DNA from: Streptomyces sp. CC208A
Lineage (GTDB): Bacteria > Actinomycetota > Actinomycetes > Streptomycetales > Streptomycetaceae
Direction of reading: 5' to 3'
DNA: 64,000 bases
NCBI RefSeq assembly: GCF_030010625.1
Contig: NZ_JASCXN010000018.1
Coordinates: 1-64,000, forward strand
Part shown: positions 16,015 to 23,531 of the stretch, piece by piece
Position numbering within the stretch: the first letter of the stretch is position 1
Layout: each line of letters opens with the position of its first letter
Made by a program: the position numbers and the translations under genes
The notes under the pieces: model-generated
What the model was told of the DNA's origin: nothing
What the model saw: only the letters and a program-made list of their open reading frames with translations
The model's database searches: none

Positions 16015-17214
16015 TCACGCGTCGGGTACGGCACTTCTCCGAGTTTGCCGGCCGGCGCCGGTTGCGGCGGTGACCGCGAGCGTGGTGACGACGACCGCGA
16101 GGACGGCCGGCACGGGACCCGCCAGATCGCTCAGCGCGCCCATGACCAGGATCGACACGGCCACGCCCGAGGGCAGCAGCGTCGCCCGCAGCGTCACCAC
16201 CGAGGACAGTTCCTCGTCCGATGCGGCCGCGAGGAGCCGGTTGTTGTAGTGCACGAAGGCAAGCTCGAAGAGCACGAGGAAGACCGCGTACAGCGCCAGC
16301 GTCGGGACGGTGCTCGCCGCCAGCACCGCCGCGAGCAGGGGCGCCATCGGCAGCACCAGCCATACGGTCGAGGGCGCGTGGCCCAGATACCGCTGGGCCG
16401 GCAGGGCGGCGAGCGAACCGCCGAAGACCGCGACGGCCGAGACCGCGACGAACACACCGACGAGCCGGGTGTCGCCGTCGAGGAGACGCAACGGGATCAC
16501 GGTGACGGCCACGGTGTGGAAGCCCTGCCAGAACGCCACCAGAAGGAAGCGGACGAACAGGCGGCGGACCACCGGGTCCTCCACCCGCAGCCGCGCCCCG
16601 GCCTCGGACTTCGCCGGTGACGCGGCGCTCTCCCCGGCCGCCCTTGCCACGGACGGCAGCGCCCAGGCGAGGAGCGCGGAGAGCGCGAGCGTCGCCGCGT
16701 TCAGCGCGATCAGTTCGCGTGGCGAGAGCACCGAGGAGGCCGGTCCGGCGAGCGCGGCGCCCACGCTGACCCCGGTCAACTTGCCGATCTCGGCGTAGGT
16801 GTTGGCCCGGTCGAGCCGCTCCTTCGGTACCGTGCCGCGCAGCACCACCGAGGTGGCCGAGCGGGTCACCGTCTCGAAGAAGCCGCGGGCGACGACCAGG
16901 CAGGTGGCGACCGCGAGCAGCGCGCCGCCGGGCACGGCCAGGGCCGCCGCCGTGAGCAGCAGGCTCGCCGCCTCGGCGACGCGGACGAGCCGCTCCGGGG
17001 CGTGGCCGGCGAGCAGCCGGTTGAGCGGCGCGGCGAGCAGCAGCGCCGGTAGCCAGGGGGCGCTCAGGACGACGCCGGCGAGCAGTCCCGAGCCGGTGAC
17101 GGAGCCGATGTGGGTGGACAGGCTCACAAGGAGCAGAAAACTCCCTGATGTGTTGACGAACAGCAGGGAGGGAATGCACAGAGGTGAGCGTGCATATGTG
17201 CGCAAAAATGTCAT
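16015..17214 (-). CDS. MFS transporter
   Basis: The 399-residue protein is almost wholly hydrophobic, with about 12 predicted membrane segments and an MFS-type cytoplasmic loop (LNRLLAGHAPERLVRVAEAA). It resembles the MFS_3/enterobactin-exporter-like group common in antibiotic clusters. GGAGGACTT precedes the ATG. It is probably transcribed with the glycosyltransferase downstream and diverges from the ATP-grasp gene over only about 60 bases. Export of the product or of a side product is inferred. Confidence 0.85.
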   Translation of the reverse strand: MTFLRTYARSPLCIPSLLFVNTSGSFLLLVSLSTHIGSVTGSGLLAGVVLSAPWLPALLLAAPLNRLLAGHAPERLVRVAEAASLLLTAAALAVPGGALLAVATCLVVARGFFETVTRSATSVVLRGTVPKERLDRANTYAEIGKLTGVSVGAALAGPASSVLSPRELIALNAATLALSALLAWALPSVARAAGESAASPAKSEAGARLRVEDPVVRRLFVRFLLVAFWQGFHTVAVTVIPLRLLDGDTRLVGVFVAVSAVAVFGGSLAALPAQRYLGHAPSTVWLVLPMAPLLAAVLAASTVPTLALYAVFLVLFELAFVHYNNRLLAAASDEELSSVVTLRATLLPSGVAVSILVMGALSDLAGPVPAVLAVVVTTLAVTAATGAGRQTRRSAVPDA

Positions 17215-17274
17215 CAGAAGTCCTCCAGAGGCTGGAGGATGCCAGAGGCGAAAGGATTTCTACGAGCGGGTCGG

Positions 17275-18582
17275 ATGTCTATCGTTGAACATATGACAAC
17301 AGCCGTCCAGGATCTTCCTGGTAACCCCTGCATCGTGATGGTCGACGCCTATGCGGGCGTCCGTTCGCTCGTTCTCGAATTCCTTCGGCAAGGATGTTCC
17401 GTCGTCCGTGTCCAGAGCACGCGCGAGACCCCGTACGTCTACCGGTCGGCTCCTTATGTCCCCGAGGATTTCGTCGCCGACATCACCCACGAAGGCGATG
17501 TCGCCGCCACCGCGAAGGCGGTCGCGGAGTTCGCCCCGGTCGCCGTCGTCTCCGGAGGCGAGATCGGCGTCGAACTCGCCGACCTGCTCGCCGACCACCT
17601 CGGACTGCCCGGCAACGGCACCGCCCTCAGCGCGGCCCGCCGCGACAAGCACCTCATGGTCGAGACGATCCGCGCCGCCGGACTGCGGGCCGCCCGCCAG
17701 CTGTTCGCCACCGATGCCGAGGAGCTCGCCGCCTGGCACCGCGAGCTCGGCGGCCGGGTCGTCGTGAAGCCGCCGCGCGGCGCCGGCAGCCAGGGCGTCA
17801 CCTTCTGCGACACCCCCGAGGAGTCGGTCGCCGCCTTCCGCCTCCTCGCCGACGCCGACGACGTCTTCTCCCAGCCCAACAACGGGGCCGTCGCCCAGGA
17901 ATACCTCGCCGGCACCGAGTACATGGTCAACACCGTCAGCCGCGACGGCCGCCACCACGTGTGCGACGTCTGGCGCACCGACCGCGCCAGTCGCAACGGC
18001 GTCGTCGACCTCTGCGACGCGCTCTCCCTCATCGACTCCGGCAGCCGGGTCGTCGCCCCCCTCGCCGACTACGCCTTCCGCGTCCTCGACGCCCTCGGCA
18101 TCCGGCACGGCCCCGCCCACCTGGAGATCCGGATGACTCCGACCGGGCCCTGCCTGGTGGAGGTCGGCGCCCGGATCGCGGGCGGCGGCATCCCCGCCGC
18201 CGCGGGCCTCGGCATCGGCGAGTCCCAGCTGGAGTGGACCGTCGACGCCTTCCTGCGGCCCGAGCGCTTCCACGAGCGGGCCGGCACCCCGTACGGGATC
18301 CGCCGGTACGCCGCCATCTACGGCATGGTCTCGCCCGTCGAGGGTGTGCTCCGCGCGTACCGGGGGATCGAGGAGATCGAGCGTCTGGAGAGCCTCCACA
18401 CCCTGACGCCCCTGGTCCGGCCGGGCCAGGGGATCCGGCGGACCGTCGACGATCTCACGTACCCGGTCATCGTGACGCTGCTGCACGAGCTCGACGAGGT
18501 CGTGCGGCGCGACCTCAACACCATCCGGCACCTCGACGGCACCGGGTTCTACGCCCTCGACGGGGCCGCGACCGGCTCCTGA
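17275..18582 (+). CDS. ATP-grasp ligase
   Basis: The 435-residue protein has the ATP-grasp core: RRDKHLMVETIRAAGLRAARQ, the lysine strand GRVVVKPPRGAGSQGVTFC, VAQEYLAGTEYMVNTVSRDG and the metal-binding LEIRMTPTGPCLVEVGARIAGGG. Such enzymes activate a carboxylate as an acyl phosphate and join it to an amine or thiol. Related proteins ligate amino acids to peptides or to small carrier proteins. It flanks the 19-residue peptide gene and enzyme operon (19590-29438), so ligation to that peptide or to a free amino acid is an attractive inference. The start could be ATG 17275 or 17293; neither has a strong ribosome site. A CCTCCAG/CTGGAGG palindrome lies at 17222-17238. Confidence 0.85.
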   Translation: MSIVEHMTTAVQDLPGNPCIVMVDAYAGVRSLVLEFLRQGCSVVRVQSTRETPYVYRSAPYVPEDFVADITHEGDVAATAKAVAEFAPVAVVSGGEIGVELADLLADHLGLPGNGTALSAARRDKHLMVETIRAAGLRAARQLFATDAEELAAWHRELGGRVVVKPPRGAGSQGVTFCDTPEESVAAFRLLADADDVFSQPNNGAVAQEYLAGTEYMVNTVSRDGRHHVCDVWRTDRASRNGVVDLCDALSLIDSGSRVVAPLADYAFRVLDALGIRHGPAHLEIRMTPTGPCLVEVGARIAGGGIPAAAGLGIGESQLEWTVDAFLRPERFHERAGTPYGIRRYAAIYGMVSPVEGVLRAYRGIEEIERLESLHTLTPLVRPGQGIRRTVDDLTYPVIVTLLHELDEVVRRDLNTIRHLDGTGFYALDGAATGS

Positions 18583-18587
18583 GGAGC

Positions 18588-18616
18588 GTTCGACCGCCGC
18601 CCCGCCGCAGTCGAAC
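18588..18616. promoter_or_regulatory. StrR-type inverted repeat between convergent genes
   Basis: GTTCGACCG, 11 bases, CAGTCGAAC: 8/9 and 9/9 matches to the StrR/NovG consensus. Unusually, it lies in the 35-base gap between the stops of the ATP-grasp and dioxygenase genes. It may be a genuine binding site used as a roadblock or remote site, or simply a terminator stem. Confidence 0.5.
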
Positions 18617-18617
18617 G

Positions 18618-19415
18618 TCACACCGGGGCGGCGGCCGGCTCCATCCGTGTCCAGGCCGGGCGCGGCACCCGGTACACGAAGCTGACGGCCGTACGCGGCT
18701 CCGAGGCCGTCGTGTTGGGCGCCGAGCGGTGCAGCACCATGCCGTCGAACATCACGGCCGAGCCCGGCTCCAGCGGCATCGCGACCGGATCGGCCGTACG
18801 CGGCAGGTGCTCGTCCGCCACGTGCGGCTCCACCGCGCGCCGCAGCGGCGCCTCGCCCGGCAGCCGCTCCCGGTCCCCGGTGTGCGGGAACAGCCCGAGG
18901 ACGTGCGAGCCAGGAAGGAACTCCAGGCAGCCGTTGTACGGGGTGGCCCGCTCCAGGGCGATCCAGACCGTCACGATGCCGTGCTCCCCGGCGGCGAACC
19001 CGGGCGGCGCGAACGCCATGTCCTGGTGCCAGGGCTTCGCCGAGCCCACCGCCGGCGGCTTCGCCCACAGGAACGAGTTGACCAGCGTGCCCGTCGTGCC
19101 CGACGCCGCCCGCACCGGTCCCTCGGCCAGGCCGAGGGACCGCTGCACGGCTTCGAACGCCGGCTCGTGCACATGGATGCGGTCCACCGACCGCAGCACG
19201 CCGGGCAGCGCGCCCGACCCCTGCTGCCAGGCCGCCCAGCCGCCGATGCCCGGCGCCTCCAGGACGAAGTCCCCGCTGGAGGCCGTGCGGTCGCGGGCCG
19301 CTTCCTCGAGACGGCCCACCGCGCTCCGCAGCTCGGCCAGCTCCGCGCCGCCGACGAGCCCGGGCAGCCGTACGACCCCGTTCTCCCGCATCTCGCGGCC
19401 ATAGGTGTCCGCCAT
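18618..19415 (-). CDS. Phytanoyl-CoA-dioxygenase-family Fe(II)/2-oxoglutarate oxygenase
   Basis: The 265-residue protein has the iron ligands H130-x-D132 (WHQD) and the distal His229 (MVLHRSAPN), with a following Arg (EPRTAVSF) that would bind 2-oxoglutarate, and the GCLEFLPGSH segment typical of PhyH enzymes. Such enzymes hydroxylate, halogenate or desaturate small molecules or carrier-bound amino acids. It diverges from the 19-residue peptide gene and is convergent with the ATP-grasp gene, so hydroxylation of an amino acid in that pathway is possible. The ribosome site is GGAGGAA-like, close to the ATG at 19415. Confidence 0.88.
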   Translation of the reverse strand: MADTYGREMRENGVVRLPGLVGGAELAELRSAVGRLEEAARDRTASSGDFVLEAPGIGGWAAWQQGSGALPGVLRSVDRIHVHEPAFEAVQRSLGLAEGPVRAASGTTGTLVNSFLWAKPPAVGSAKPWHQDMAFAPPGFAAGEHGIVTVWIALERATPYNGCLEFLPGSHVLGLFPHTGDRERLPGEAPLRRAVEPHVADEHLPRTADPVAMPLEPGSAVMFDGMVLHRSAPNTTASEPRTAVSFVYRVPRPAWTRMEPAAAPV

Positions 19416-19479
19416 TCTTCCTCCCTTTCTCCGGTTCGGATGGCCGCGAACCTACCCGGACGATTCGGGCGGTGTTCAT

Positions 19480-19488
19480 GTTCAACCG
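19480..19488. promoter_or_regulatory. StrR-type half-site in the divergent promoter of the peptide operon
   Basis: GTTCAACCG (8/9 to GTTCRACTG) is identical to the left half of the near-perfect site at 39853. It sits between the dioxygenase start (19415) and the peptide start (19590). The second half is degenerate (4/9). Confidence 0.35.
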
Positions 19489-19589
19489 CTGATATTCCGT
19501 GGCTGTTGTCGCCCGCTTCGGCGTCCGCGTAAGGTCCTCGGCCATGAGGTCGACCGGACCCATGAATTCTCGACAGGAAGGAGTGACCC

Positions 19590-19649
19590 ATGAGCGACCG
19601 TGATTTCATCGAGACCCGTGACGCGCAGCAGGAGACCAGCAAGTGGTAA
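19590..19649 (+). CDS. 19-residue peptide gene heading an enzyme operon
   Basis: The reading frame encodes MSDRDFIETRDAQQETSKW followed by TAA. It is too short for routine gene calling, but a strong GGAAGGAG ribosome site at 19576-19583 lies six bases before the ATG, and the next gene on the strand is a coupled eight-gene enzyme operon. The peptide is charged and hydrophilic, has no Cys, and ends Ser-Lys-Trp. Two perfect hairpins follow, as is common between highly expressed precursor genes and their modifying enzymes. It may be a ribosomal precursor, a carrier peptide extended at its C-terminus by the ATP-grasp or Asn-synthetase-like enzyme, or a translated leader with a single Trp codon at its end controlling the operon. 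No known peptide family is recognised. Confidence 0.65.
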   Translation: MSDRDFIETRDAQQETSKW

Positions 19650-19668
19650 TTCGCTGACGCAGCGAATT
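19648..19668. other. Small perfect hairpin overlapping the peptide stop codon
   Basis: AATTCGCTG, three bases, CAGCGAATT: a perfect 9-bp inverted repeat that starts inside the TAA of the peptide gene. A ribosome terminating on the peptide would cover it, so translation could control its folding. Confidence 0.6.
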
Positions 19669-19690
19669 GCGCATGCATGACGCGTACCGC

Positions 19691-19725
19691 GCCGCCCGTA
19701 CGGAACTCGGTTCCGTACGGGCGGC
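19691..19725. terminator. Strong hairpin between the peptide gene and the enzyme operon
   Basis: A perfect 16-bp inverted repeat (19691-19706 with 19710-19725, loop TCG) ends 22 bases before the GTG of the next gene. It can act as a partial terminator or RNA stabiliser, keeping peptide transcript above enzyme transcript. Confidence 0.65.
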
Positions 19726-19747
19726 ACGTCGTCAGAGAGAGGTTGAA

Positions 19748-21115
19748 GTGGTAGGAAATCGCGTTTCGCAGGTCATTGACATTCCCGCCGACATGCTGGT
19801 GATCGACGACTCCACCGACGACCGCTACTGGGCGTCGGTCGAACGCGTCGTCGCCCTGGCCGGCGAGAAGGGCCGTACCACCGACGGCATCCCGCTCCTC
19901 GCGAGCATCGCCGTCTCGCACCCCGAGTGGCCCGTCCGCGCCGGCGCCGTCCGGCTCCTCGCCACACACCACTCGGGCGACGAGGCCGCCGACACCGCCG
20001 TGGCCGCCGCCACCCACGACACCGTCGACTGGGTCGCGTTCACCGCGCTCAAGGTCATCACCGAGCACCGCATCGACGCCGCCGTCCCGGACCTCATCCG
20101 GATCTCCGGCTGGCCCAGCAACTTCACCCGCCCCGACTGGGCCCGCAAGCCCGTCGGCTGCGGCGCCGCACTCACCAAGCGCGCCCTCATCGCCGTCTTC
20201 GGCACCAAGGACCCCGTCGAGCTGCGCCGCCTGGAGGACGAGTACTTCTCCGAGATGCGGTCCAGGATCGCCGCCGCCCGCAAGCGTGCCCGCCGTCACG
20301 AGGACGTCGTCCTCGTCCCCGCCGGCCCCGCGATCATCGGCGCCGACGAGCAGCCCGACGCCTTCCGCATGGCCCAGGACGACACCGTCCTGCGCGCCGT
20401 CGACGTGCCCGCGTTCCTCATCGACCGGACCACCGTCACCAACGCCCGCTACCGCGAGTTCCTCGAAGAGGTCGGCGACTCCGGCGAGTTCGACCACCCC
20501 GACCAGCCGCTGGAGCGCTCGCACCGCCCCGCCCACTGGCACGATCCGCGTTTCAACGCCCCGGACATGCCCGTCGTCGGCATCGACTGGTACGACGCGT
20601 ACGCCTTCGCCGCCTGGGCCGGCGGCATGCTTCCCAGCGAGGTCCAGTGGGAGAAGGCCGCCCGAGGCGTCGACGGCCGCCGCTTCCCCTGGGGCGACGA
20701 CTGGGACCCCGAGCGCGTCAACTACGTGGAGCTGTCCTTCGGTCAGGCCGTCGCCGACCTGGACTCCCTCGAAGCGCTCCTCGTCACCGTCGAGCAGGGC
20801 GAGAACCCGGCCCACCCCGTGCTCGCCGCCGACGCGCTGCCCGAGGGCGCCAGCCCCTACGGTGTCCTCCAGATGTCCGGCAACGTCTGGGAGCTCACCC
20901 GCACCAACTTCTACACCGGCGAGGACATGGACCCCTTCTTCAAGGGCCGCCACCCGCTGGACTTCATGAACCGCAAGGAAGCCTTCCACGTGCTGCGCGG
21001 CGGCACGTTCACCTCCCCGCCGGCCTGCCTCACCACCTTCTACCGGGGCAAGGACCTCATCACCGACCGGCACATGGAGGTCGGCTTCCGCTGCGTGTAC
21101 GAGGCGGACGACTGA
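19748..21115 (+). CDS. HEAT-repeat plus FGE/SUMF1-domain protein
   Basis: The 455-residue protein has an N-terminal helical HEAT-like region (about residues 15-165, e.g. EWPVRAGAVRLLATHHSGDEAADTAVAAA) and a C-terminal formylglycine-generating-enzyme fold (about 180-455: VVLVPAGPAIIGADE, FLIDRTTVTNARYREFLEEVG, PVVGIDWYDAYAFAAWAGGMLPSEVQWEKAARG, GNVWELT, VLRGGTFTSPPAC, EVGFRCVYE). True FGE needs two cysteines spaced C-x4-C after RGGS; here the first is absent and only PPACL remains, so canonical copper-FGE chemistry is unlikely. Other members of this fold, such as EgtB, are iron enzymes. GAGAGAGG precedes GTG 19748. Its stop overlaps the next start. Confidence 0.8.
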   Translation: MVGNRVSQVIDIPADMLVIDDSTDDRYWASVERVVALAGEKGRTTDGIPLLASIAVSHPEWPVRAGAVRLLATHHSGDEAADTAVAAATHDTVDWVAFTALKVITEHRIDAAVPDLIRISGWPSNFTRPDWARKPVGCGAALTKRALIAVFGTKDPVELRRLEDEYFSEMRSRIAAARKRARRHEDVVLVPAGPAIIGADEQPDAFRMAQDDTVLRAVDVPAFLIDRTTVTNARYREFLEEVGDSGEFDHPDQPLERSHRPAHWHDPRFNAPDMPVVGIDWYDAYAFAAWAGGMLPSEVQWEKAARGVDGRRFPWGDDWDPERVNYVELSFGQAVADLDSLEALLVTVEQGENPAHPVLAADALPEGASPYGVLQMSGNVWELTRTNFYTGEDMDPFFKGRHPLDFMNRKEAFHVLRGGTFTSPPACLTTFYRGKDLITDRHMEVGFRCVYEADD

Positions 21116-22521
21116 TGCGCCTCACCTCCCTCGGCCACGCCGCCGTCCTCGTCGAGACGGGCCAGGAGCGGATCCTCTTCGACCCGTGGCTGACCCAGCG
21201 CCTCGACCGCTTCTGGGAGCACCACCCGCCCCTGGAGGACGACCTCGTCCGCAGGGTCCTCGACGAGGGCGTCGACTGCGTGGTCCTCAGCCACCATCAC
21301 TTCGACCACCACCACTACCCCTCCCTCGGCCTCCTCGTGGACGGCGCCGACGTCGACTTCGACGACAGCCCCCGCCAGAGCACCGGCGTCACCTGCTTCT
21401 ACCCGGCCGGCCCCGTGCCGCCCACGCTGACCGCCTCCGGCCTCGGCCACCAGGCGATCTCCTGGACCCTGCGCCGCCTCGGCTTCGAGCGGCTGTGCCC
21501 GGTGCGGCCCGGTGACACCGTCACCCTCGGCGGGGCGACCCTGCGGACCTTCCCGTCCGCCGTCTCCTTCCCCGAGATGAGCGTGCTCGTCGAGACCGCG
21601 GACGCGGCCGTCATGATCTGCGGTGACGCGCTCCTGCACGAGGCGACCGTCGAGGCCTTCCGGCGCGAGGACGCGCCGAGACTCGACCTCGCGCTCGTCC
21701 CCACGCACAGCATCTCGCCGCCCGGCGTCCTCACCGAGCGCCGCCCGCTCACCGACCCGGAGGGTGTCCGCGCCCGCGCCGTCGCCAACTTCGACCGGTA
21801 CGTGGACTCCCTGCCGGCCGCCCTGACCGTGCCGTCCTCCTTCGGCTGGCGCGTCAGCGGCGACACCGACCGCGACTACGACTGGTGCAACCGCACCATG
21901 TTCCCGTTCACCCCGGCCGAGGCCCTCGCACGCCTCACCGAGCGGGGCCGGGCCGGCCTCCTGTGGGGCCCCGGCCAGGTCCTGGAGGTCGGCGGAGGGA
22001 AGGCCGGCCTCGTCGACGGGCCGACCGCCCCCGACGCGTACGACTTCGACGAGGTCTACGCCGCCGTCCGGCTCGACCCGGAGACGCCGGTCCCGGCCTT
22101 CGACCCCTCCCTCGACCGCTACGGCAGGCAGACCCGGTCCGCCGAGGAGCTGCTCCGCGAACTCCTCGACCTGCTCGTCGCCACCGACTACTGGTACCGG
22201 GCACTCGACGACGGCGCCGGACGGCACGTCGTCTCCCTGTACGAGGACAGCGGCGACGAGACCTCCTACCTCCTCGACCCGGTCGCCGGCCGGGTGACGA
22301 AGCTCGGCGCGGGCCCCGCCCGCTCCCACGTCACCCACGCCGAGGGCTGGACCGAGATGGCCGCGAGCACCCTGGAGGCCATGCTCGGCGCCGACCTCCT
22401 CTTCGGCAGCTCCTTCGGCCTGTGGGCGAGCGACGGCGTCCTGCTGTCCGCCGTCTTCCACCACCCCTCGTACTACACCCGCCACGTCGAGCGGGAGCTC
22501 CGGGAGGCGAGCCGGTCGTGA
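21115..22521 (+). CDS. Metallo-beta-lactamase-fold protein with long C-terminal extension
   Basis: The 468-residue protein starts with an UlaG/CMAH-like MBL domain (residues 1 to about 230): HAAVLVETGQERILFDPWL, the metal motif SHHHFDHHHY (H-x-H-x-D-H), AVMICGDALLHE and VPTHSISPPG. A 230-residue C-terminal part has no clear family and may bind substrate. MBL proteins of this kind may be hydrolases or diiron oxygenases (as in CmlA), so hydrolysis or beta-hydroxylation of an amino acid are both conceivable. Its ATG overlaps the stop of the FGE-like gene (TGATG), and its stop overlaps the next start (GTGA). Confidence 0.78.
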   Translation: MRLTSLGHAAVLVETGQERILFDPWLTQRLDRFWEHHPPLEDDLVRRVLDEGVDCVVLSHHHFDHHHYPSLGLLVDGADVDFDDSPRQSTGVTCFYPAGPVPPTLTASGLGHQAISWTLRRLGFERLCPVRPGDTVTLGGATLRTFPSAVSFPEMSVLVETADAAVMICGDALLHEATVEAFRREDAPRLDLALVPTHSISPPGVLTERRPLTDPEGVRARAVANFDRYVDSLPAALTVPSSFGWRVSGDTDRDYDWCNRTMFPFTPAEALARLTERGRAGLLWGPGQVLEVGGGKAGLVDGPTAPDAYDFDEVYAAVRLDPETPVPAFDPSLDRYGRQTRSAEELLRELLDLLVATDYWYRALDDGAGRHVVSLYEDSGDETSYLLDPVAGRVTKLGAGPARSHVTHAEGWTEMAASTLEAMLGADLLFGSSFGLWASDGVLLSAVFHHPSYYTRHVERELREASRS

Positions 22522-23531
22522 GCGACTTCCCCGAGACCGTGGTCTTCGAGCACGAGAGCGACTGCCTGCGCGGCAACCCGCTGGGCGACCCGCACACACG
22601 CCGGGTCGAGGTGCACCTGCCGCCCGGGTACGACGGCGTCCGCCCGTTCCCCGTCGTCTACTGGCTGCCCGGCTTCGGCGCCCACCCCAGCCTCGCCGGC
22701 AGGGCCCTCGCCTTCGGAACCACCGTCGCCGACCGGCTCCGCACGGCCATGGGCGACGGCCGGGTGCCGCCCGCCCTGCTCGTCGTCCCCGACGGCACCA
22801 CCTCCTACGGCGGCTCCCAGTACATCGACTCCGCCTCCTCCGGCCGTTACGCCGGATACCTCGCCGAGATCGTCGCGGCGGTCGACCGGCGGTTCGCCAC
22901 CCGCCCCGAGCCGCGCTGGCGCGCGATCGGCGGCAAGTCCAGCGGCGGTTACGGCGCGCTGATCGCCGGCATGACCTCCGACCTCTTCGGCTCGGTCGTC
23001 GCCTGCTCGCCCGACGCCGGCTTCGAGCACAGCTACCTGCCGCTCCTGCCGCGCACCCTCGACACCGTCCGGGCCGCCGGCGGTGTGGACGCGCTGCTCG
23101 CCCGCCGCGCCACCGGCCCCGTCGACGTGCCGTTCATGGTCGCCATGAGCATCATCGCCATGGGCATGTGCTACGCCGAGGACGCCCGGACCAGCCCGTC
23201 CGACGCGCTGCCCTGCGACCCCGGGACCGGTGTCTTCCGCGACGAGGTCTGGCAGCGCTGGCTCGCCCACGACCCCGTACGCATGCTGGACGAGCACGCC
23301 GAGGCGCTCACCCGCCTCGACCACCTCCACCTCAGCGTCGGCGAACGCGACGAGTACGGCATGCACTGGGGCGCCCGTGCCCTGCACGCCGCCCTCGACG
23401 CCCACGGCGTCCCGCACCACTACAGGGAGCACGAGGGCGGCCACCACGGCATCGAGCACGTCTTCACCGACGCCCTCGCCGGCCTGTGGCGCGTCTGGTC
23501 CGAGAGGACGGTCGGCACATGTGCGGTATAG
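22518..23531 (+). CDS. Esterase D/enterochelin-esterase-like alpha/beta hydrolase
   Basis: The 337-residue protein resembles esterase D-type hydrolases: PGYDGVRPFPVVYWLPGFG, the nucleophile elbow GGKSSGGYGA (Ser141) and a late His in EGGHHGIEHVF. It would cleave an ester, thioester or amide, possibly releasing a product from the peptide or from a carrier. GTG 22518 overlaps the previous stop by four bases (GTGA). Its 3' end overlaps the asparagine-synthetase-like gene by 13 bases. Confidence 0.82.
   Translation: MSDFPETVVFEHESDCLRGNPLGDPHTRRVEVHLPPGYDGVRPFPVVYWLPGFGAHPSLAGRALAFGTTVADRLRTAMGDGRVPPALLVVPDGTTSYGGSQYIDSASSGRYAGYLAEIVAAVDRRFATRPEPRWRAIGGKSSGGYGALIAGMTSDLFGSVVACSPDAGFEHSYLPLLPRTLDTVRAAGGVDALLARRATGPVDVPFMVAMSIIAMGMCYAEDARTSPSDALPCDPGTGVFRDEVWQRWLAHDPVRMLDEHAEALTRLDHLHLSVGERDEYGMHWGARALHAALDAHGVPHHYREHEGGHHGIEHVFTDALAGLWRVWSERTVGTCAV

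Noticed and set aside
17282..17290. TCGTTGAAC at the ATP-grasp start as a StrR site
   Set aside because: Only 7/9 for one half and no second half at the required distance. It also overlaps the start codon region.
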